A model generated the notes under the pieces. The model did not search any database and had not been told where the DNA came from. It worked only from the letters and a program-made list of their open reading frames with translations. A DNA stretch of 64,000 bases, taken from positions 37,025,080 to 37,089,079 of the forward strand of contig OX104115.1 of assembly GCA_944474755.1 (NCBI GenBank). The letters are read 5' to 3'. This DNA is from Limnoperna fortunei. Its lineage: Eukaryota; Mollusca; Bivalvia; Mytilida; Modiolidae. Position numbers and translations under genes: made by a program. Shown here in pieces: positions 11,914-21,200 of the stretch (position 1 is the first letter of the stretch; the number at the start of each line of letters is the position of its first letter).

Positions 11914-13157
11914 AAAGAAGATGTTTTTGTTCAACAAATTAAATAAAAATTTTCCTGGTCTTAGATTTATGTTAGTCGAAACAAATTCTAAAATTTTGTT
12001 GAATTCCTTTCAGCGGTTTTCAAGAAATGCATGAAAACATACAAAGACCTCACATGCGCGTTATCATGAAAAATTAGCTTTGTGATCAAGATATGCATTA
12101 TTCCTTAATTTTTCAATTTCTTAGTTGCAGATGTAAATAGCAAGCCTGGCAATATACATCCAACACAAATGGACTTATTTCACACATAGAAAGGCACTAA
12201 TTACATAATTTTATCATAAATTTTGCATCTTTTTTAGTTAATTTCACACCCCCCCCCCCTTTTTACAAAGTGAGATACTGAGTACCTTCAAACTGTTGGG
12301 ATAAGACTTTTATCTCTTGAAATACATTTCAATTAAGAAAAATAGTATGAAACTGTCCTAATTATGCACGTAGTACATCATGAGAAAGTTTTTGAGTTCA
12401 AATTTAAATTTATTGATATTCAGTTGTACTATACTTTGGAGGTGTACATTAATAGTTTCTAAACTGAGACTAAAATTTTATGAATTTCATTAAATGCGTT
12501 CACTATTCCATTAAGCTTAATAGTTAAATGAACATTCCTTACTAAAAAAAAACCCCTAAAGTTCAAACTGGCATACAAAGAAACAAAATTATATCTTGCT
12601 TTGGTATGAAATTGCAAAAATTGGCCAATTTCCCATTACTGCTCATGTTTAAGGAATTTTTGACTGAAGTACCATCATCTCAAAGCCCAATTATCTTAAC
12701 AAGTACAATTATTGCATATGGTGACTAGTTTACTAACAAATTTACCCCTAGCAAGCATCAGATTAGAAAATAAATAATTTTAGTATTAACCCATGCCAGC
12801 AATGTAACCGACTTAAGCCGCAGGTGTAAAATTGACAAATTCATCTTAAATACACTATTTTTCTGCATACTAGAATGTCTACCAGTTCTAGTTTTATACA
12901 TTTTGACCCTTTCATTACATCCAAAACCTAAAACAGGAGTTTATTTAAATTAAAGCACATTCTACTAAGCGCGGACCACTGCAGACCCCATAATTTCATA
13001 CAATATTACATAATACCATATTTAGGCTGAAATTTGACCCCCCTATAGGTTTTGGCTCTGATAAGCAATTAAAATGATAGTCTTGGTGATTTACCTTCTT
13101 TCAGTACCATTTTTATCAAAAGAAATAGAAGTTGATATACCTGTATATGGCCTCTTC

Positions 13158-13627
13158 AGGTGTAGGACCACCATAGATTTTTTACTCTTCGGCTATATTA
13201 AAATTTGATAATTTTGACTTATCCTAGAAAATTTACCTTTGTTTCAAATTAAGTGACACTTCTGTCCCCTATAAAAATGCACTGGCTGAACATTCTGTCA
13301 AAATTTCACAATATGTTTCATGGCGTATAAGAAAAAACGCTCAACCTGAAGTCCACGTGGTCTAAAAATCTACTTTCACTTTCTATTTCAGTCCAAAAAT
13401 AGTGCTTGTCCCTAATTGACTCTCAACATTTTTATGTTCATTTAAAACCAATAAAACTTTATCCTCAAGTTTCCTAGAATATTCAGCTTTCCAAAAATAC
13501 CAAATTTATTCTGGTATCATGTGCGGTTCAAATTCTATATGATGCAAGAGTGAACCTGTCTGTTGACTAGTACTACTTTTACGTACAACCTCTGGACTGG
13601 TTCCCGGTATTTGGTGGTCCTACACCT
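13158..13627. mobile_element. 470-bp MITE, copy 2
   Basis: Same ends and orientation as copy 1, separated from it by 1244 bp. Flanks ggcctcttc and tctatttaa are not a clear duplication. The pair may be a composite element or the two ends of one larger unit. Confidence 0.88.
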
Positions 13628-13929
13628 TCTATTTAATATTTCCGGTTTCCGGAAGGGGGTAAATAAATTACATGTATTGTGGTTCTGTCAACACAGAATA
13701 ATAATAAGGAAATTTAAAATGTTTATTATATGACCAATTTATACTTTGTATTTAAAAAGATAACTTTAAGTAAAGTTATTAATTAACTATTAATACCCCG
13801 TGATCATATTATTTAATTAAAGGATACAATTGTTATATTATATGATATTTAACTTTAGTAAAAATTGTATTCTAACTAAAATGAATATTTTATTAATAAA
13901 CAACATGAAATGTAAATGACCAGCACTTT

Positions 13930-14640
13930 TAATCCATAAAGGCCTCAATTTGACTTCTAGTGCAATTCTCATGCATGTAAAAATTTTTGTAATTCAGTAG
14001 GCCATTATAGACAATCAGTGCTTTGGTTTGACCAGACTTGTCATTATCATGGCTGCATAAAAGTACTTATTTTAAACATTAATGGTCAACCTATAAGATT
14101 TCAGTTGCCTACTAGAGTCATTCATGGCCTCGGTTTGACCCGACTTACGTATTTCGTGGCTGTAAAACTACTTATTTAAACACTTAGGTCAACTTACAAG
14201 ATTTCAGCAGTTCACTATAGGCAATCACTGCCTCGGTTTACCTGACTTAAAATTCGCATGGATGTAAAACTACTTATTTAAACATTTAGGTCAACCTACA
14301 ATATTTTGGTAATCTACTTTAGACAATCAGTGCCTTGGTTTGACCAGATTTTTAATTCGCATGTCTGTAAAAGTACTTAATTCAACATTTAGGTCAACCA
14401 ACAATATTTCAGTTGCCCATTATATATATATACGCAATCGGTGCCTCTGCTTGATCAGACTTGCAATTCCCACGGCTCTTAAGTACTTACTGTAACATCT
14501 AGTTCAACCAACAATATTTCAGTAGTCTACGTTAGGCAATCCGATCCTCGATTTGGCCAGACTTGCAATTCTCATGGCTGTAAAAGTACTTTATTTAAAT
14601 TTAGATTAACTTCAACTTATTTCAACATTTAACTTTGACC
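13930..14640. repeat. Degenerate ~105-bp tandem repeat, about 6 units
   Basis: Recurring phrases: gtaaaactacttatttaaac, atttaggtcaacctacaata, ggcaatcagtgcctcggttt and gaccagacttgcaattc. Units differ by 15-25%, so this array is old. Confidence 0.8.
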
Positions 14641-15231
14641 TTTACCTTGCGACCTTTTTCAAGGTAAATGTCAATGATGACCATTACAACTTAACGTCTC
14701 TATCACAGATGGTTCAAAAGTTAACACGGTACAAAATCAACTTGCAATAAAAAGGGTTAGAGAATTCATATAAAGAGGAAAAATCTTTGTGCGATATACC
14801 ACAACCCTGCGTCAACTTTCGTAAATGCAAGATGGTTGATATATAGTGTTTACATTATAACGTATCAATATTTTTCTATGCACAATTAACTACTTACAAA
14901 AACGAAAAGCGTAATTTATTAGACATTATTATTTTGCTATTTCTACTTTTACTTTACACAACATCAAATGTTGTTACGCCAAAGTAATTCCTAAAACTAC
15001 GTTTAACTATTTATTCCTTTACATTCAAATGTTCTTTTATTTATATAATGAAATAATTACTTGTTTTATTGTTACTAAAATTTGCACAGTTGCATTTTTT
15101 ATAGCAGACTTGCGTTTCTCATAACCTTGTAACTCTCACGATGCCCAACGTGAGAGTTACAAGTTTTACCGGATACCGGAAGCGGAACTTGCAATGTTCA
15201 CGGGACTTGCAGATCTCACGCGACAACGTAA

Positions 15232-15870
15232 TAAAGTTGTTGATGTCCACGGGGCGCTTCCGATTAAAGAAGGACACATGTATATTAATTATGTTAGATA
15301 TAACACCGCCCCACTGATCAAAGTTCACGTGTATTAAACTTTGGGCCGCATCATTCGATGTTTATCGTAGCTCCAGATCAATTTTCAATATTGTGTAATT
15401 TTTTAATGTAATAAATCGGAACGTTCTATTAGGTAGTTAGTGCAGTGGTGTTTGTTTTTGATACTCGTTTAAGTGAACACATTACACAAGTGACCAGTAA
15501 TTAACAATACTAAAATCGGCACGATTAAAATGCAAATATCTCTAAAACTACAAAATAAAAAAACAAATTTGGTAAAAACTATATCTATGCATTATTCTTT
15601 CTTATAATGTAATGTTTGTTGTGATTACTGTTATCCTTCTTGCTTGCTTGGGGAGTTTTGTACGTCCTACACCGATACACCTACAACTTAATGCCCTTGG
15701 TCGGACGGGAAAAAAAGTAGTCCCAAAGGGGGCGTGTCTCGATTTTCCATCCTTGGATAGAAAATATTTTCTAGCCAATCAAAATTCAGTATTCTCGTAA
15801 AATTTATTTATAAGACACTAACAACATGAAGGATAACACCCGTGTATGGAAAGCCAAAACTGTCTTATAT
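15232..15870. other. Spacer without a supported gene
   Basis: One 62-codon ORF (15612-15800) begins MFVVITVILLACLGSF and looks like a signal peptide. The rest has no cysteine pattern or homologue I recognise, so it is left uncalled. Confidence 0.4.
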
Positions 15871-15874
15871 GATG

Positions 15875-16350
15875 TGTTTTATTTACGTTAAGTGGTTTTA
15901 TCTTTACGTTTGGTGGTTTTATCTTTACGTTATGTAGTTTCTTATTAACGTTAAGTGGTTTTATCTTTACGTGTGGTGGTTTCTTATTTACGTTTGGTGG
16001 TTTTATCTTTACGTTTGGTGGTTTCTTATTTACGTTTAGTGGTTTTATCTTTTCGTGTGGTGGTTTTATCTTTACGTGTGGTGGTTTTTTAATTACGTTT
16101 AGTGGTTTTATCTTTACGTTTGGTGGTTTCTTATTTACGTTTGGTTGTTTTTATTTTTACGTTTCGTATTTACGTTTGGTAGTTTTATCTTTACGTGTGG
16201 TGATTTTATCTTTACGTGTGTTGGTTTTTTATTTACGTTTGGCAGTGTTATCTTTACATTAGGTGGTTTCATCTTTACGTTTGGTAGTTTTATCTTTACG
16301 TGTGATGGTTTTATCATTACGTTTGATGGTTTTTTTTATTTACGTTATAT
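15875..16350. repeat. ~20-bp degenerate minisatellite
   Basis: Alternating units of the type tggttttatctttacgtttg and tggtttcttatttacgttt. The period is variable (19-22 bp), so both strands show spurious repetitive ORFs. Confidence 0.9.
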
Positions 16351-17199
16351 TGTTAAATCTATATATGTTGATTACTTAAACCGCCATCAAACATGGCCAC
16401 AATCTTGCCGTTAGTGTCGGATTTTTGATTATTTTGTGTTTGAAAACAACTCTACCTGGAACCGGATAGAATGCCATTTCGACTAACGTAGCTTAAGTAT
16501 CGAAATTAACACTATTTTGAAAGGATAGATATGGAGAGGTGTGTTGATTTCTTTGCAAGAGAAAACATAACTCCTGACATTGTAGGAAAATTGTCAGTGT
16601 ACCAGATGGAGTGCTTAGGTGTAAAGGATAGGTCGGAAATGATGAAGTTAACTGTATAACATTAGGTAGAGATCAACAGAAGAAGGGAATAAATCACAAT
16701 TATGATATTCCAAAAGATGTTCTTGGATGTCTTATTGAGTCGAATTTCACTGTCTTCGATATCAGCAATATATTATCGGTATCAGAAAGTACTGTATACA
16801 GAAAATTAAGACTTTATAACTTTAGTAGGTATCAGTTTGATGACATTGAAGATGATGCCTTAGATCAGAAAGTTAAAAAGATAATCACGGAGTTTCCAAG
16901 ATGTGGCGAGGGGATGCTGCGTCAGATTTTGCGTCAAGAAGGAACAAAGGTTAGATTTTTTTAGTTTTATAAAAAATAAAAGTGATGAACTGAAGTACTA
17001 ATTCGTAAAGAGCAATTAGTTAACAGATTCATTCAGTAACACATTTGCTTAAGTCAATTTTGGCAACATATTAAATAATTTTCCCCATTATCTTCAAATA
17101 GGAACTAATTTTAAGAGTTGGGCGAATTGGGGACAAAATATTAAAAAATGAATGATAATATTAGGTAAATTATAATAATTTTGCATTCATTAGAAATTA

Positions 17200-17560
17200 A
17201 AAGTTAAAAGGGGTTATCTTAACTTTTAAAACTGGTTAATAAATGAGTGGTCAAGGAGATGTAGCAAACATTTTTTTAACGTTAAATGTCGCACGGTTTC
17301 TTTGACATGTTTATGTGAGACAATTCTATCCGTCGTCGTCGTCTGTTGTAAACTTTCCTCCTCTGCAATAAAATATGTAGCAAGGATTTTAGTTGCCACT
17401 CTACCAAAACTGTGAAGGAGCCTTGTTTCCAAAATGGCGACATATGCTCCAATATTTTGCATATTAACAACTTTCTCAGAAACTAATAAGCCAGTTTTGA
17501 CCAAACTTGGAAGTAATGTTAACTGGAATCTACTCTTCCAAAGATGTCGATGAAACGCCA
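17200..17560 (+). mobile_element. Fragment of a dispersed repeat (111-codon antisense ORF not a gene)
   Basis: The plus strand has atgagtggtcaaggagatgt, atgtcgcacggtttctttga, ccgtcgtcgtcgtctgttgt and aaaatggcgacatatgc. These phrases recall a dispersed repeat common in bivalve genomes. The open frame on the minus strand lacks an ATG at its start and is a by-product. Confidence 0.45.
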
Positions 17561-18179
17561 AATATACCCATATAACCTGATTTGATTTACAATTTAGTCT
17601 ATGTTATACTAGTAAATAGTTTGGTTTCCCATTGGTTTCCAAATACTCCGATTTAACGATGTAAGTGATGGCAAATTCATTTTGGTCTTTGAATAAGTTC
17701 AGGTGAAAAATTCAGGGTCATGTACGCCACTAGTTGTAAACTGTGTAAAAGTGAGCATCGCTTATGCGAGCTAAACGGTAAATGCGTGTAAAAAAGTAAC
17801 GTGATCCATTCGAACAAACCCATTTCAGATGCTTAGCTATCCGAACAAAATATTGAACAAGGAGGGGGTGGGGGTAACTTGATATATTTCTGGCGATACG
17901 GATGTGAGGCCCAAAGGGTCTCTTTTTAACCGTTCCAAAATATATGAAAAGGTAGCTCTTTTCATTGAGAGATATATCATTGGGAAGGTGTAAATTATCT
18001 AAATATATTAATGCCCCAAATTAACTTCTTATCTACAGCTGAGGAGTAAACCACAGTGACTCAACTAAATAAATGATCCATTAACACCCCTTGATTAAAC
18101 AAAATGCTACATTTTGGCTTTTTAAACACTTTGGTAGTGAATAGACTGTTGTGTCTATGTGGATGTGCAACAGGCCGTA

Positions 18180-18210
18180 GGAACAGGGGGGCCGCTGCCC
18201 CCCCCCCAAT
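18180..18210. repeat. C-rich tract
   Basis: ggggggccgctgcccccccccc; part of a longer low-complexity repeat remnant around 18130-18240. A second C run of about 20 lies at 18773-18793 within another dispersed fragment (18640-18850). Confidence 0.7.
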
Positions 18211-18369
18211 ATTTGGCTTTTCAAAAATTAAAAATTGAGTGTCTTACTTAAACAAAATAGGCAACTTCATCAAAGCTACCTATTTTGAGGGGACACAGAT
18301 TTGAGTGTTTCTGGCCCATTAAAACGCAGTAGAAACCGATGAAATAAGCTTTGTTGGCAGAAGTTTGGA

Positions 18370-18635
18370 GGGGCCTCGGTGGCCGAGTGGTCAAGGTATT
18401 TCGTCTACTATTGATCACGTGGTCTGTCAACACTGAGATTGCGGGTTCGATCCTCACTGCAGGCAGGGTGTACTCGACTCCAATCTTATTTGACAAGGAT
18501 TGCCAGTTTTCCTACCGAAGGTCGGGGGTTTTCTCCGGATACTCCGGCTTCCTCCCCCAATAAAAACTGGACGCCATTATATAGCTGAAAAATTGCTGAA
18601 ATTGGCGTTAAACACCATCAAACAAACAAACAAAC
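18370..18635 (+). mobile_element. Full-length tRNA-derived SINE with target duplication
   Basis: Box A TGGCCGAGTGG (18380-18390) matches TRGYNNARNGG, and box B GGTTCGATCC (18444-18453) matches the pol III consensus. A SINE body follows (tactcgactccaatctt, ggttttctccggatactc, cccccaataaaaactggac, tagctgaaaaattgctgaa) and an (AAAC)n tail. AGAAGTTTGGA at 18359-18369 and AGAAGTGTGGA at 18636-18646 are a 10/11 target duplication. This is the reference copy for the window. It resembles described molluscan tRNA SINEs; the named family was not checked. Confidence 0.93.
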
Positions 18636-19144
18636 AGAAGTGTGGATCTACTCTCAAATGTAAGGAAATCGTCTAAAAACATTCTAAGTTTTAAAATTTC
18701 CCGGGGGAGGCACCCTGGACCGCCCGCCAAAGCTTCGCGCTTGCGGCGCTCCCAAATTCCCTCAACTTCCTGCCCCCCCCCCCCCCCCCCCACCCCCAAA
18801 GTCGAGGACATTCCTACGGCCCTGTACAATCAATTAAAATATATGAATAGGTCGAGTTTTAATTTCAGTGTATGATTAGGTCCCATTTTATAACGCCCTT
18901 AAATATATGAATAGGATGGGTTTTCTCTCTCCGCACACCTGTACCTAAAATCCCCTTAGTTACCCTCCCTCCCCGCTCCCCTTTAGTTTGCACATAAATT
19001 AATTTAAAAGTATACTTAAAAATAAATTTGTCATGGATAAAAATTAAGTGTTCTGTTAAAAAAAACAACTAAAATTTCAGACAAAATTTTTTTGAAAGTC
19101 CTGAAACGTTCGATTTAAAAAATTGACAATCGCATGACATTCAT

Positions 19145-20519
19145 ACGACGGCTTATTCGTGCCAAACAACAAAAAGAAAAAAAATATTTATTTCGTTTGT
19201 ACGGTTTATTAAATCGTTTGTACGATTTATTAATCCGTTTGTACGGTTTATTAAATCGTTTGTACGGTTTAATAAATCGTTTGTACGGTTTATTAAATCG
19301 TTTGTACGGTTTATTAAATCGTTTGTACGGTTTATTAAATCGTTTGTACGGTTTATTAAATCGTTTGTACGGTTTAATAAAGCGTTTGTACGGTTTATTA
19401 AATCGTTTGTACGGTTTATTAAATCGTTTGTACGGTTAAATAAATCGTTTGTACGGTTTATTAAATCGTTTGTACGGTTTATTAAATCGTTTGTACGGTT
19501 TATTAAATCGTTTGTACGGTTAAATAAATCGTTTGTACGGTTTATTAAATCGTTTGTACGATTTATTAATCCGTTTGTACGGTTTATTAAATCGTTTGTA
19601 CGGTTTAATAAATCGTTTGTACGATTTATTAATCCGTTTGTACGATTTATTAATCCGTTTGTACGGTTTATTAAATCGTTTGTACGGTTTATTAAATCGT
19701 TTTTACGGTTTATTAAATCGTTTGTACTATTACTATCAGGGACCATAGGGACCACATCGAAGTAGTTGGCCATCTACAATTAATTATTGGGGATAAAAGG
19801 GACCACATGGTCTAATTAGTTGGTCATCTACATTTGATAAGTAGGGACCAAAGGGACCACATGGTCTAGGTAGTTGGTAATCTACATTTGATTATCAGGG
19901 ACCAAAAGTACCACATGGTCTAGGTATTTGACGATCTACTTTTGATTATCAGGGACTATGGGGACCATGTGTCTAGTTAGTTGGCCATCTACTATTCATT
20001 ATCCCGTACCATAGGGACCACGTGATCTAGGTAGTTGGCAATATACTATTAATTATCAGGGACCACATGAATAAACCGTTCAAACGAATTAATAAACCGT
20101 ACAAACGATTTAATAAAATAAACCGTACAAACGATTTAATAAAACGTACAAACGGATTACTAAACCGTACAAACGATTTAATAAACCGTACAAACGATTT
20201 AATAAACCGTACAAACGATTTAATAAAACGTACAAACGGATTACTAAACCGTACAAACGATTTAATAAACCGTACAAACGATTTAATAAACCGTACAAAC
20301 GATTTAATAAACCGTACAAACGGATTAATAAACCGTACAAACGATTTAATAAACCGTACAAACGATTTAATAAACCGTACAAACGGATTAATAAACCGTA
20401 CAAACGGATTAATAAATCGTTCAAACGATTTAATAAACCGTACAGACGATTTAATAAACCGTACAAACGAAATAAATATTTTTTTTTCTTTTTGTTGTTT
20501 GGCACGAATAAGCCGTCGT
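19145..20519. mobile_element. Fold-back transposon with arms of 21-bp subrepeats and an 8-bp target duplication
   Basis: Perfect inverted ends ACGACGGCTTATTCGTGCCA continue through a shared A-rich stretch into arrays of a 21-bp unit (core CGTTTGTACGGTTTATTAAA). The left arm is about 590 bp and about 26 units (19192-19732). The right arm is about 450 bp in opposite orientation (20068-20470). ACATTCAT sits directly on both sides (19137-19144 and 20520-20527). The centre holds a third repeat. An 8-bp duplication is typical of hAT elements; the subrepeat arms are typical of Foldback-type elements. Confidence 0.9.
19735..20066. repeat. ~62-bp tandem repeat, about 5 units, at the centre of the fold-back element
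   Basis: Units contain gggaccannagggaccacat, ggtctaggtagttggcnatc and tac...attgattatca. The embedded GTAGTTGGCCATCTAC is itself nearly palindromic. Confidence 0.85.
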
Positions 20520-20527
20520 ACATTCAT

Positions 20528-21200
20528 GACACGTAACCAACACATTATATAAAGACGATACGTGCAGAGACACTGCTTGGGTGCGCGAAAGTAACGTCAT
20601 AAATCCACAAAATGTGTAATGCTCGCATTTAGGCCTATATTTAGAGACTAAAATGTTAAATATCAGAACAACATGGGGGAGAAATTTGATTATGTCGGAA
20701 TGTGATCGTTGCTAAAAATGTTGTCCTACTTAAATTTATATTTGGATGGAAGCTAGACTTTAAAAAAGAGTTATTTTATTCTTTGTTTTAATAAAATGAA
20801 TAAAACATATGTTTATTATTATTTTGTCATGCAATCGTCCTATTAAAGCAGCTTAAATGCGTTGTTTATATATTTGCTTGTGATTAACAATTAGTGACCG
20901 ATTATCCCAAAATTCTGACGTCATAATTCTTGTCGCTTTCAACGCACTTACAAGTAATTTATTTATTGCGTAATGTGTAGAGGCCTGATATAGGTTCTAA
21001 TTTTTAAGATCGTTTAAAAAGAAATAGAAATTACAAAATTAAGTACCACGTGTGTAAATATCGTACACTAGATTGCAGGATAAACATAATATTAGTGTAT
21101 TAACTTGACATAAAAACTATAGACTCGGAATGAAACGGAAAAAAGGCTCGGCAGGAGCCTCACCTTTTCTTTACTTCTCGTTATAAATATTTAATTACAT
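20528..21200. other. Intronic spacer of the integrase pseudogene
   Basis: No feature beyond AT-rich sequence. The polypyrimidine part of the acceptor begins near 21165 (cttttctttacttctcg). Confidence 0.5.

Larger units (their letters stand above)
11332..15228. mobile_element. 3.9-kb element with ~40-bp inverted ends and TAA duplication
   Basis: The left end CGTTGTCGCGTGAGATATGC, then AAGTCCCGTGAAAATTGCAA, matches the reverse complement of the right end (CGTTGTCGCGTGAGATCTGC, AAGTCCCGTGAACATTGCAA). TAA flanks both ends (11329-11331, 15229-15231), as in PIF/Harbinger elements (TWA target). GAGAAACGCAAG also recurs in both subterminal regions. A palindrome (acttgtaactctcacg ... cgtgagagttacaa) lies near the right end. 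No transposase is recognisable. Two 470-bp MITEs and a degenerate repeat lie inside. Confidence 0.65.

Noticed and set aside
11444..13627. LTR retrotransposon, because of two near-identical direct repeats
   Set aside because: The repeats have 16-bp inverted ends AGGTGTAGGACCACCA rather than TG...CA. The 1.2-kb spacer has no gag/pol sequence, primer site or polypurine tract, and there is no flanking duplication.
15612..15800. Small secreted peptide gene (signal-peptide-like start)
   Set aside because: Only the first ~20 residues look like a signal; there is no cysteine pattern, no splice partner and no polyadenylation signal that would support it.
17226..17561. 111-codon minus-strand ORF
   Set aside because: It starts at a TTG with no ATG in place, and the plus strand reads as a dispersed repeat (gtcgcacggtttctttga, ccgtcgtcgtcgtctg). 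No protein similarity is recognised.
18370..18460. tRNA gene
   Set aside because: Boxes A and B are present, but no acceptor stem closes and the sequence runs on into a SINE body with tail and target duplication.
19153..20552. Long repetitive ORFs on both strands (NRTNDLI / FVRFIKS / NRLYGLL type)
   Set aside because: They are by-products of the 21-bp unit, which is a multiple of three and has no stops in several frames of both strands. They sit in non-coding arms of a fold-back element.
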